NCBI GenBank assembly: GCA_025666215.1
Contig: CP102593.1
Location: forward strand, 248,001-312,000
Length of the DNA: 64,000 nucleotides
Direction of reading: 5' to 3'
Source: Xanthomonas campestris pv. phormiicola
GTDB taxonomy: Bacteria; Pseudomonadota; Gammaproteobacteria; Xanthomonadales; Xanthomonadaceae
The notes under the pieces were generated by a model that saw only the letters and a program-made list of their open reading frames with translations, was not told the DNA's origin and searched no databases. Position numbers and translations under genes: made by a program. How positions within the stretch are numbered: position 1 is the stretch's first letter; each line of letters starts with the position of its first letter. Shown here piece after piece: positions 1-7,046 of the stretch.

Positions 1-474
1 AAGGCACCTTACCGTGCATTGGTGTCCGGCTCTCAAGCCACGATGGCCGAATATCAAGAGCAATACGACATTTGGAAAGATGGAGGGACCGGGAAGACTC
101 TACTTCATGCTTTGACCGGCGCCATTGTAAGTGGCTTGAGCGGCGGTAACGCTCTAGATGGCGCGCTCGGTGCAGGCGCCGCCGAGCTTGCAAGGCCGCT
201 AACGCAAGGCGAGTCGAAGCTCGTCCGCGATCTGGTCAGCATTGCTATCGGTGGCGCTTTGGGTGGCTCAGAAGGCGCGTCCAATGCACTGGCAGGAGAA
301 AACTACAATCGCGATCTCCATCAGGCAGAGATTGATCGAATCAAGGAGTTGGCTGGGGACGACCCGGAAAAGCAGCTGCGTTTGACCATAGCTGGCTGTG
401 CATTGGTCAAGTGTTCGGAGGGCTATACGCCGGGAACGAGTGAATACAATCTCTACTCGGCTTTGGAACTTTAG
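1..474 (+). CDS. cdiA: CdiA / filamentous haemagglutinin exoprotein, 3' part up to an in-frame amber stop (5' partial)
   Basis: The frame is open from the first base of the window, so the gene begins upstream. The peptide carries the conserved pre-toxin region of two-partner-secretion exoproteins: small Gly/Ala-rich blocks (LHALTGAIVSGLSGGN), then a segment ending in GYTPGTSEYNLYSALEL. It ends at TAG 472-474. The next codon continues in the same frame, without another stop, to 1440, and the downstream peptide reads as the expected continuation, so this is one CdiA gene cut by an amber codon. CdiA is the surface filament of contact-dependent inhibition and is exported by its CdiB partner, which is not in the window. 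Whether the amber is a true nonsense mutation, is suppressed, or is a sequencing error cannot be told here. Base composition is clearly lower in GC than the chromosome to the right. Confidence 0.75.
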   Translation, partial: KAPYRALVSGSQATMAEYQEQYDIWKDGGTGKTLLHALTGAIVSGLSGGNALDGALGAGAAELARPLTQGESKLVRDLVSIAIGGALGGSEGASNALAGENYNRDLHQAEIDRIKELAGDDPEKQLRLTIAGCALVKCSEGYTPGTSEYNLYSALEL

Positions 475-573
475 GGTGGCAAGGCTGAATATGCATCGGA
501 GAGAAGCCTCTTAAACAATCAAGCGCTGACAAAACTCGCCACTGATGAGCGTGGTATATCTTCGTCGTATCAA

Positions 574-1440
574 GTGCCCATGTTTACTTATTCGGGCCTA
601 GATGGGATACAGGATGCGGTCAGCAATTGGAATACTCGCAATGGCAATGCTATCCAAAGACTAGGTGGAGCGGGCCAGGCAGCTGGCGGTGCTGCGGCAG
701 TTGCCCTTGGTACGTTCGGCTGTCCAGAAAGTATGGGAGCCGGATGTCTGCTAGCAATCTGGGGCGCTGACCAGCTACAGGCGGGAAATCGTACGCTGGA
801 GTCTGGTCAACAGCAGGCGACGGTTGGCGGGTACTTGATCAGCAAGACAGGGATTTCGCCCGAATATTCGGAAGCGCTCTATTCCTTGATTGGTTTTGTG
901 CCTGCAGGAGGGGCCTCTGCTGTGGGCAGAGCATCAAGTGGCTTGACCATCAAAAATGTAGATGTCGTCAATGCAGTTATTGACCCCGTTGACGACCTGA
1001 GTCGCCTAAAACCAACAACAACCTATTTTAGGGTTGAAGGGGGAGGTGTAGGTTCCGCTACAAGTCAAAACAGGATCACCGTTAATGCTGACAGGACAAT
1101 TAGCATAAATCCTGGATGTTCAGGACAGCTTTGCGTGAGTGTTGGCAATGCCGACCACGCCGTCTACTATCTGACCAACAAGCGTCCGGATGGCTCTGTA
1201 GTTGTTTTTGAAGTTGATGCTAGTCTTCACAATGAAATTATGAGCAGGGCTGTACCACAACAACCTGTCCCCGGCGCATTTAGGGATCCATCTGCTCCAA
1301 AAGTAGTAGACCCAACGACACCCGGTACTTCGTTGGAGCTTCCAAAAATGTGGGAGTCTTTACTTGAGAAGCATTCAAGTGGGGCCTGTGTCTATTCTCA
1401 GTCTGAATTTTTGAAGGAATTTGGAAATGGTTCTAAATAA
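574..1440 (+). CDS. CdiA C-terminal segment with toxin tip (same frame as 1-474, after the amber codon)
   Basis: The open frame actually runs from 475 to 1440; 574 is the first ATG and has no convincing ribosome binding site, so separate translation is doubtful. Residues 1-120 are the glycine/alanine-rich connector found ahead of variable toxin tips. The C-terminal 140 or so residues (from TTTYFRVEGGG to the end) form the toxin. The order FRVEG, a beta-rich stretch, FEVD, AVPQ and a VVDPTTP segment recalls TreTu-like ADP-ribosyltransferase-fold toxins; this assignment is my inference and not firm. The stop overlaps the start of the next gene, the normal arrangement for a toxin and its immunity gene. 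Without readthrough of the amber codon the tip would be cut off from the secreted filament. Confidence 0.65.
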   Translation: MPMFTYSGLDGIQDAVSNWNTRNGNAIQRLGGAGQAAGGAAAVALGTFGCPESMGAGCLLAIWGADQLQAGNRTLESGQQQATVGGYLISKTGISPEYSEALYSLIGFVPAGGASAVGRASSGLTIKNVDVVNAVIDPVDDLSRLKPTTTYFRVEGGGVGSATSQNRITVNADRTISINPGCSGQLCVSVGNADHAVYYLTNKRPDGSVVVFEVDASLHNEIMSRAVPQQPVPGAFRDPSAPKVVDPTTPGTSLELPKMWESLLEKHSSGACVYSQSEFLKEFGNGSK

Positions 1441-2029
1441 ATTCATGCGCGATGCGCTGTGGAATGGGGAATTAAGCGTCTGCCTTTTCATTCTGGGTGG
1501 TAGCAATTTTTGGGTTATAGACGACAAAGTCAATTTTTCTTTGGACGCAGAAAAAAATTATAAAGCATATCTTGATAGGGGATATATAGATAAATATCAA
1601 TACGAGGCGGCATGCAGGGAATTTCGGGGCGGAGTTCTGAGGTTAAATTCAGATAATTTTAAGCAGTATTTAGCCAGTAGCTCGGCAAAAATTTTTTCAA
1701 GAGGCGAGCTTGAGGAGTTTTTTTTCGATTCTGACGATTCTCGCGATGAACTGCTTGATGAGCTTGAAATGCACTACATGTCAGGCGCTGAAATCTCCAG
1801 TGATTGCATTAGAGATGTAAATTTACTTTCGTCTATGCTCCCTAGCTTTTATGTAAATTTTGATAGAAGAATCTATATGCATATGGATGGCACTAGATCG
1901 CATGAAGAGCTTGCATATAGTGATTGGATCGCCAAAAATGGAGATTTCTCCTTCTTGATTCCGGATTTGCAAAGATATTGGTTGCGAAGGTCCAGAGACT
2001 ATTGGAAGGTAAAATTTCTTTCGTCTTAG
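1427..2029 (+). CDS. candidate CdiI immunity protein for the preceding toxin tip
   Basis: A 200-residue acidic, soluble protein with no signal peptide or membrane segment. I chose ATG 1427 because GAAGGA at 1413-1418 stands 8 nt upstream; a TTG at 1421 in the same frame is possible. It overlaps the last 14 nt of the toxin frame, the usual coupling between a CdiA tip and its immunity gene. I do not recognise a family. Position, size, acidity (for example the stretch FFFDSDDSRDELLDELE) and low GC support an immunity role that neutralises the toxin in the cytoplasm of producing cells. If the cdiA reading frame is really dead, this gene may persist to protect against neighbours that carry the same toxin. 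Confidence 0.55.
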   Translation: MVLNKFMRDALWNGELSVCLFILGGSNFWVIDDKVNFSLDAEKNYKAYLDRGYIDKYQYEAACREFRGGVLRLNSDNFKQYLASSSAKIFSRGELEEFFFDSDDSRDELLDELEMHYMSGAEISSDCIRDVNLLSSMLPSFYVNFDRRIYMHMDGTRSHEELAYSDWIAKNGDFSFLIPDLQRYWLRRSRDYWKVKFLSS

Positions 2030-2068
2030 GCGGTTCTTTCGTCTTAGATGGTCTGATTTTCCACGTGA

Positions 2069-2302
2069 TTCAAGTCTCAAGTACGCGGTGCGTCAATTAA
2101 GTGCCCGCAAACAAATAACGCTGTCGCCACATTGAATCGCGATGGAGATTTGCCGGCGAAGCCACTTGGCTGTTACACGGAATATGTGCATCCAACTCCT
2201 GGCGTATCAGGTCCCGGGCCTCAGCGAATAGTTGTAGGGAAGGGCGGAGAAATGTATTACACGCCATATCATTACAAGACGTTTATTCCAATCAACAACT
2301 GA
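2069..2302 (+). pseudogene. orphan barnase-family ribonuclease toxin tail (CdiA-CT remnant)
   Basis: No start codon: the frame is open from a stop at 2066-2068 to TGA 2300-2302 and encodes about 77 residues. The last 50 residues match the microbial guanyl-specific ribonuclease (barnase) pattern: CYTEYVHPTPGVSG, GPQRIVVGKGGEMYY, TPYHYKTFIPINN. The barnase catalytic Glu, Arg and His correspond to E in YTEY, R in PQRI and H in YHYKTF, and all are present. In intact systems this sequence is the extreme C-terminus of a CdiA, Rhs or other polymorphic toxin. Here it is cut from any delivery domain and looks like a displaced toxin tip kept next to its immunity gene. Translation on its own is not supported by an RBS or start. 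Confidence 0.7.
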
Positions 2303-2311
2303 GGTCTCGAA

Positions 2312-2686
2312 ATGTCGCCATTTAAATTTTCAGATATCGCGCCGTCTTATGATGCGGCAGAAGTCTTCTATGTGCGCATTGACCCGGAGATATGTTTATC
2401 TGAAGAGTTGTTAAAATCACTGTACTACAGCCTTTGGTTTCCGGGGTACTTTGGTTTTAACTGGAATGCTCTTTATGATTTTTTAACAGATCTTGGGTGG
2501 ATTCCCTGTCACAAGATTGTTCTTGTACACGATGCGTTGCCAAATTTGCCTGAAAAAGATTTGAAGGTTTATCTAGACGTGTTGCATGATTCAGTTTCTG
2601 GTTGGAGTGGAAATGTAGAGCATGAGTTAGAAGTTTTCTTTCGTTCGATGGAAAAGACGAAAGTGGAAAATATTTTAAATGGATAA
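2312..2686 (+). CDS. barstar-family ribonuclease inhibitor (immunity protein)
   Basis: A 124-residue protein with the barstar core: an N-terminal strand, then the helix-forming block FGFNWNALYDFLTDLGW and an acidic second helix region. The Asp in NALYDFL lines up with barstar Asp39, which plugs the barnase active site. Start ATG 2312 has GAGGT 7 nt upstream, overlapping the stop of the ribonuclease remnant. Barstars bind and inactivate guanyl-specific ribonucleases in the cytoplasm, and the barnase-like tail immediately upstream makes the pairing clear. Low GC content agrees with acquisition together with the toxin remnant. I am confident of the family and less so of whether it is expressed. 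Confidence 0.82.
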   Translation: MSPFKFSDIAPSYDAAEVFYVRIDPEICLSEELLKSLYYSLWFPGYFGFNWNALYDFLTDLGWIPCHKIVLVHDALPNLPEKDLKVYLDVLHDSVSGWSGNVEHELEVFFRSMEKTKVENILNG

Positions 2687-2894
2687 TTTATATATGAATC
2701 GCAAAATTTTGGATCTGCGCCTATAGATAATCTAAGAATCAATTTGTTTTATTATTTGATCTCGGTCATTTATTTAGAAGCAAGATCGCTTTATTAACTG
2801 CCATTGCATCGGAGACAGCTGCAACTGCCTGCCGGTAATAGGCATCAACATCGATGCCAGCCAAGCTAACGCGGCACTGGATCTGATCGACATA
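2687..2894 (+). other. AT-rich spacer ahead of the orphan CdiA tip
   Basis: About 200 bases of low GC. From about 2784 it is open in the same frame as the following toxin module, without an ATG, and the translated peptide does not resemble a known CdiA region. No promoter or RBS convincing enough to name was found. Confidence 0.3.
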
Positions 2895-4007
2895 TTGACG
2901 GCCAACGACACGCACTCCGAACAAAGGGGCCAGAGGAAATATCTATTTCAATCGGATATTTCCTCTGGCCCCTTTGTTCCAGAGCAGCAAGCAGAGCTGC
3001 TTAATCTCAAGCCGGGCACGCATGAATACGACGCGATACTCGCGGTAGGGGTGGTGCAGACGGCCTCAAAAGGCATGGCTGGAGTTGGATCCCTCTACGA
3101 TCTCGACCATCAGTTGTTGACCGAGACGGATTGGCAAGGACCGCAAGTCAAGAATCTGATTGGTGGCATGTCGCTTGAAAGCCGAAATAGGCTGGAAATA
3201 GCGTATCTAGGGCCGCTCTTCGGTGCACCGGGAGCTTGGACAGCAACCGTATTCGATGGAAGCCCAGAGCAGGTTGCTGGAGCAAATCAATTTGGCGTCA
3301 ACGTATTCGATGTGGCGAGCACAATTGAGTTTTTGGGGCCGCGCAGCACGCGATCAGGGAAGGGTTCATCTGTATACGATTCCTATGTCGGCTCGGCTAA
3401 GGGTGACATTCCGACTCTGGATGCAATTAATTTCGTAGCTGAGAAGCCTAGGTCTGACGCTGTTGATACGATGGGGGAATTCAGCTATTCCTCCACTTTC
3501 CTGGCTCCAGTGGGGTACACTGTCCCAGCATTAGAAAGTGTGGGGTCTGTAAGCGGTGTAAGGTCGATTGGTGGGACAGTAGATCGTGCTGCTACTGGGA
3601 TTGAGTGGGGTAGGGGTATCCAAGGTCAAGGAATGCCTTGGGAGGACTACCTTGTGGCGCAACTGCCAACTGATTCCCGACTACCCGCGAACTTCAAGAC
3701 GTTTGACTTTTTTGATGAAAATACCGGTGTTGCGATCAGTGCAAAAACACTTGATACGACTACTGTGGCTAGAATCGCTAATCCAGTTCAGGTTTATTCA
3801 TCGCTCAAGGGAAATGTTGATGCCGCCGCAGGTTTTACTGGGTACACGTTGAAGGGCGTAACAGTATCCTCTGGTCAAATTACTGATCGTGTATTGGAAG
3901 TGGCAGTTCCAAAAGCTACGACGAGTGCTCAGTGGGATCAAATTAATAGAGCTGTTGAGTATGGGAAGAGCAAAGGCGTCACGGTAAAAATCACCAGAGT
4001 AGATTAA
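2895..4007 (+). CDS. orphan CdiA C-terminal module with PD-(D/E)XK-type nuclease toxin domain
   Basis: The only start in a sensible place is TTG 2895, which is weak, so the true N-terminus is uncertain. The first 30 codons run through a perfect palindrome (2919-2979). From about codon 30 the protein is a standard CdiA pre-toxin region (EQQAELLNLKPGT, then LYDLDHQLLTETDW and GGMSLESRNRLE). The toxin follows from GIEWGRGIQGQGMPWEDYL to the end and has the restriction-endonuclease-like layout: Glu in GIEWG, Asp in FDFFDENTG, and ISAKTLD with the Lys at codon 3744-3746. This is the CdiA_C type known to act as a nuclease, in some members on tRNA. No secretion signal, haemagglutinin repeats or CdiB partner are attached, so it is an orphan tip beside its own immunity gene. 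Confidence 0.75.
   Translation: MTANDTHSEQRGQRKYLFQSDISSGPFVPEQQAELLNLKPGTHEYDAILAVGVVQTASKGMAGVGSLYDLDHQLLTETDWQGPQVKNLIGGMSLESRNRLEIAYLGPLFGAPGAWTATVFDGSPEQVAGANQFGVNVFDVASTIEFLGPRSTRSGKGSSVYDSYVGSAKGDIPTLDAINFVAEKPRSDAVDTMGEFSYSSTFLAPVGYTVPALESVGSVSGVRSIGGTVDRAATGIEWGRGIQGQGMPWEDYLVAQLPTDSRLPANFKTFDFFDENTGVAISAKTLDTTTVARIANPVQVYSSLKGNVDAAAGFTGYTLKGVTVSSGQITDRVLEVAVPKATTSAQWDQINRAVEYGKSKGVTVKITRVD
2919..2979. repeat. perfect palindromic element, copy 1 (25-bp arms, 11-nt loop)
   Basis: Left arm 2919-2943 and right arm 2955-2979 are exact reverse complements, with loop TATTTCAATCG. The arms contain GGGGCCAGAGG, similar to the REP-type palindromes of Xanthomonas. It lies inside the open reading frame of the orphan CdiA tip. 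A second copy in the same loop orientation stands at 4554, on the other side of the toxin/immunity pair. Confidence 0.9.
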
Positions 4008-4008
4008 T

Positions 4009-4539
4009 ATGGGCGATGTCGTAAAAACAGCTTGGGCGGACGCGAAAATAAATAATGATTTTATTTCCGTGAAAACTTTTTCCGGCTATCGGAGTAGTCG
4101 AGCAGATCCACAAGGTGTTGAGTATTTCTTGAACACTGACGTTGCCGATGAAGAGCTAGGGTTTGCCGTGCTTGACGCCTTGGCGCATAGTCGATTTGTG
4201 CTTTCCGAGCCGCGAGAGGATGTTTGGATTCATCCTGAAGTTACTTTTGATAGAGAGTTATACAACTACGACCTGACCAATCAACGATATGATCAATGGG
4301 TTGGCGGTATTTTGGAGCAGTATGGCTACAAGACTAAGCGTGCATTGTTTAAAGATATGAAGAACTGCAGTATCGAAAGTAAATGTGGTCAGATCACTAT
4401 TCGTCCCAGCCATCATGAAAAGTTAGAAGCCTGGAGTGGCAAGGGAATAGGTGAAGGTGACCATGTCATTATTCCAAGCGGTAGCAGTCCTTCTGACGTG
4501 GGTGCGGCTTTGCGCTTGGCCTTTAGTCGATGCACTTAA
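4009..4539 (+). CDS. cdiI: CdiI-type immunity protein (DUF1436-like) for the nuclease tip
   Basis: A 176-residue cytoplasmic protein that starts 1 nt after the toxin stop codon, the usual tight CdiA-CT/CdiI spacing. The blocks VWIHPEVTFDRELYNYDLTN, YGYKTKRALFKDMKNC, PSHHEKLEAWSG and the terminal ALRLAFSRC match my memory of the CdiI family that protects against nuclease tips of the class seen just upstream. It should bind the toxin domain and block its active site. Start ATG 4009 is dictated by the spacing; the RBS is within the toxin's last codons. Low GC like its partner. I consider the role as immunity protein reliable and the exact family name moderately so. Confidence 0.75.
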   Translation: MGDVVKTAWADAKINNDFISVKTFSGYRSSRADPQGVEYFLNTDVADEELGFAVLDALAHSRFVLSEPREDVWIHPEVTFDRELYNYDLTNQRYDQWVGGILEQYGYKTKRALFKDMKNCSIESKCGQITIRPSHHEKLEAWSGKGIGEGDHVIIPSGSSPSDVGAALRLAFSRCT

Positions 4540-4553
4540 TACATGTGGTTTTC

Positions 4554-4605
4554 GAACAAAGGGGCCAGAGGAAATATCTATTTCAATCGGATATTTCCTC
4601 TGACC
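4554..4605. repeat. palindromic element, copy 2, interrupted by the insertion sequence
   Basis: The left arm (4554-4578) and loop are identical to copy 1; the right arm begins at 4590 and breaks at 4605, where the IS starts. Its last part resumes after the IS at 5953 (CCTCTGACCCCTTTGTTTC), with one base differing from copy 1. Removing the IS and one target duplication restores the hairpin. Confidence 0.88.
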
Positions 4606-5952
4606 CTGAGGTTTCCCCAGCTTTAGTTCTTAGCAATCAAGAGTTTGCAGCGGCTTTGGTTTGCAAAAGCGCGCGCATGGCGCGATCTTCGCGGTTACCA
4701 CACCAATGAGGATCGCAGACCATGCGCGCGAGCCAAGTATTGCAAAGATGCCTGGAGTCGGCACTGTCGCCGATGCATGCACTACGCCGGCAGACGCTGC
4801 TGCTGGCGGTCGAGTCGCTGCTGGCGGGTCGCCGCCTGGTGCTGATCGATCTGGCCCGCAGCTGGTTGGACGCCGAACGTATCCGTGCGCCGCTGAAGCG
4901 ACTGGATCGGTTGCTGAGCAACCCACGCCTGCACGCCGAACGTGAGCGCCTGTATGGCGGCATGGTGCGCTGGCTGGTGCGCTCGCCCACGCCGGTGATC
5001 GCGGTCGATTGGTGCCGCTTGAAGGGCGATGGCCGCTGGCATCTGTTGCGCGCCGCGGTGCCAGTGGGCGGACGAACCTTGACGTTGCTGGAGCAGGTGT
5101 TCCCGGAACGGGAACTGGCGTCGCCAAAGGTAGAGCGTCGCTTCCTTGAACGCCTCAAAACACTGTTGCCCGAGCACAGCCGTCCGATCCTGATCACCGA
5201 CGCAGGCTTCCGGGCGCCGTGGTGCCGGACGGTGGAGCGGCTGGGATGGCAGTGGATCACGCGCCTGCGGCATCGCACCCAGGTCAAACCTATCGAGATC
5301 CCCGACCAGGCCGATCAGTGGGTACCGTGCCGCGCTCTGTACGCGTTGACCCTGACGGGCAAGTCACGCGATCTGGGCGTGTTCGACGTGGTGCGCAACG
5401 AGCCGATTCAGGCGCGCCTGGTCCTGCATGCGGATAGGCCGCGGGGACGGCGGCACACGACGCTCAAGGGCGAGCGCCGCCGCGGCAAGCAAAGCCGGCA
5501 GCATGCACAGTGCGAGGCCGAACCCTGGTTGTTGATGACGTGCAAGGAGATGGCTCACGTCAGCGCCGGGCAGGTGGTGGCGATCTATCGCCGGCGGATG
5601 CAGATCGAACTCGGGTTCCGCGATCTGAAATCGCATCGCTACGGCCAGGCCTTCGAGGACAGCCTGACCCGCAAGCGCGAGCGGATCGAGACGTTGTTGC
5701 TGCTGCACGCATTGGCGATGTTCGTGTCCTGGCTGGCAGGCATGGCGGCCGAAGCGATCGAGGCACAGGACAAGCTCAACCCTTACCCGACCGCACGCAG
5801 GCTCTACTGCCTGGTGCGATTGGGTCAGGAAGCCTTACAGCGAGGATGGTTGGAACGACCGCTCCACGCCATGCTTCACGCGCTACGTCAGCTGTCACCG
5901 GAGGCCAGTCAGAACATGCGGTTCGTAACATGAAAAAGTGGGGAAACCTCAG
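4606..5952 (+). mobile_element. IS4-family (IS10-subgroup-like) insertion sequence, 1,347 bp, with 9-bp target duplication
   Basis: The ends are exact inverted repeats: CTGAGGTTTCCCCA at 4606-4619 and TGGGGAAACCTCAG at 5939-5952. Both flanks carry CCTCTGACC (4597-4605 and 5953-5961), a 9-bp target site duplication. The CTGAG...CCCC terminus and 9-bp duplication recall IS10. The single gene inside encodes a full-length transposase, so the element looks complete and recently inserted. It landed in the right arm of palindrome copy 2. Confidence 0.93.
4722..5933 (+). CDS. IS4-family transposase
   Basis: A 403-residue DDE transposase of the usual size for the IS4 family. The YREK signature is complete: IYRRRMQIELGFRDLKS has Tyr, two residues, Arg, three, Glu, six, Lys. 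DDE acidic residues are plausible at VIAVDWCRLKGDG and ILITDAGFRAPW. Start ATG 4722 lies 116 bp inside the left inverted repeat, and the stop is 6 bp before the right inverted repeat. GC content is much higher than the surrounding toxin region, as expected for an element that moves within a high-GC chromosome. No frameshift or internal stop is seen. Confidence 0.93.
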   Translation: MRASQVLQRCLESALSPMHALRRQTLLLAVESLLAGRRLVLIDLARSWLDAERIRAPLKRLDRLLSNPRLHAERERLYGGMVRWLVRSPTPVIAVDWCRLKGDGRWHLLRAAVPVGGRTLTLLEQVFPERELASPKVERRFLERLKTLLPEHSRPILITDAGFRAPWCRTVERLGWQWITRLRHRTQVKPIEIPDQADQWVPCRALYALTLTGKSRDLGVFDVVRNEPIQARLVLHADRPRGRRHTTLKGERRRGKQSRQHAQCEAEPWLLMTCKEMAHVSAGQVVAIYRRRMQIELGFRDLKSHRYGQAFEDSLTRKRERIETLLLLHALAMFVSWLAGMAAEAIEAQDKLNPYPTARRLYCLVRLGQEALQRGWLERPLHAMLHALRQLSPEASQNMRFVT

Positions 5953-6047
5953 CCTCTGACCCCTTTGTTTCCTCACAGGAGGTTTATTCCGGGAGGGAAG
6001 GTGACGGGTTATCCTAATCAGAGGCCTAATCAAGGGAAGGGCAAGCA

Positions 6048-6527
6048 ATGAAAATTTGCGAGTTAAATACGCTACGAAATCTCGGATTGCTAAGCTGGGG
6101 GTCGTTGATAGTTGGAAAAGAAAATGGTTGGATCAGTAAGCGAGAAATAATTGAGTGTTGCGATTATATTTTGGGTGGCAGCATGGATCAAAATTTAATT
6201 GATGTAATCATTTTGGCGGATTCGTCTGATAATGATTTTATGGCTGCGGCGTATAAAAATGCTGGTCAATTTGAAAGGCCCATTGAGTTGGATAAGTGGC
6301 GTCTTGCATTTTTGTTATGTATTTTTAATTCTCCTGAAGGCTCAGTGGATAAGATAAATAAGCTTCAGCTGGTTTATTCTGATTTTGATTATCCGGAAGA
6401 CATGGAGGGGTGTAGTATTTATTCAGGGATAATTGTTGATCCTTTAGTTTCCATGAAAGGCGTTATATTGAGTATTGCTAGAAGGCTAGGCGTTAAAAAT
6501 ATTGAACAAGGCGCAATACAAAAGTAA
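6048..6527 (+). CDS. orphan immunity-like protein (DUF2247-like)
   Basis: A 159-residue low-GC gene with GGGAAGGG about 10 nt before ATG 6048. It has no signal peptide. The features GWISKREIIECCDYIL, ELDKWRLAFLLCIFNSPEGS and LVYSDFDYPEDMEG look like the DUF2247 family, small proteins often found beside polymorphic toxins; I am not certain of the family. It stands alone between the IS and a CdiA fragment, so it is most likely an immunity gene whose toxin tip has been lost. Alternatively it is a free-standing protein of unknown function. Confidence 0.55.
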   Translation: MKICELNTLRNLGLLSWGSLIVGKENGWISKREIIECCDYILGGSMDQNLIDVIILADSSDNDFMAAAYKNAGQFERPIELDKWRLAFLLCIFNSPEGSVDKINKLQLVYSDFDYPEDMEGCSIYSGIIVDPLVSMKGVILSIARRLGVKNIEQGAIQK

Positions 6528-6551
6528 CAATAAAGCGGGGATTTTAAATCT

Positions 6552-6860
6552 TACGCCGGCGTCAACGCGCTGGAGCGTGCCGCCAACTGCCTGGGCGGCG
6601 TCAACGCCAACCGCAACGCCGGCCCCGGCCGTCGCTACCTGATCGAGACCGATCCGCGCTTCGTCAATTACGACAACTTCATCAGCAGCGACTACCTGCT
6701 CGACAAGCTCGGCGTGGATCCGGAGTGGGCCCAGACCCACCCGGGCAACGGCTTCTACGAACAACGCCTGGTGCTAGAGCAGATCACCCAGCTCATTGGC
6801 CGCCGCTACTTGGGCAACTACGACGACGGCGTGCGTGCATGGTCGTCAGTCCCTTTTTGA
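6552..6860 (+). pseudogene. fragment of a CdiA / haemagglutinin exoprotein
   Basis: About 102 codons are open up to TGA 6858-6860 with no start codon. The peptide contains YLIETDPRFVNYDNFISSDYLL, then GNGFYEQRLVLEQITQL and GRRYLGNY, the conserved block in the middle to C-terminal half of large two-partner-secretion adhesins. GC content is high, unlike the immunity-like gene just before it, so the join near 6530-6550 is a recombination scar. It is likely a relic of a second cdiA copy or of rearrangement of this locus. Confidence 0.75.
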
Positions 6861-7046
6861 TTTAGTTACCTCGAAGACTGCGCCATGCGCACGCTCACTA
6901 CCAGTCGGATCTCCTGTAAGTCGCTAATCTGTCAACGCAAAACGTGGGCCAACTCAGACTCTGATCCCGTTTTCGCCGACAATCAAACAGCTTCAGAATC
7001 TCAGCCGGCAACCGCTATCACCACCTCAAGTCACGATGAGGCCAGA

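Noticed and set aside
472..474. The amber codon as a pyrrolysine or programmed recoding site
   Set aside because: No downstream recoding structure or pyrrolysine system is known for this group; a plain nonsense mutation is simpler.
6885..7046. ATG 6885 as start of the secreted hypothetical protein
   Set aside because: It would place about 54 polar residues before a clear signal peptide at 7047, which has its own RBS.
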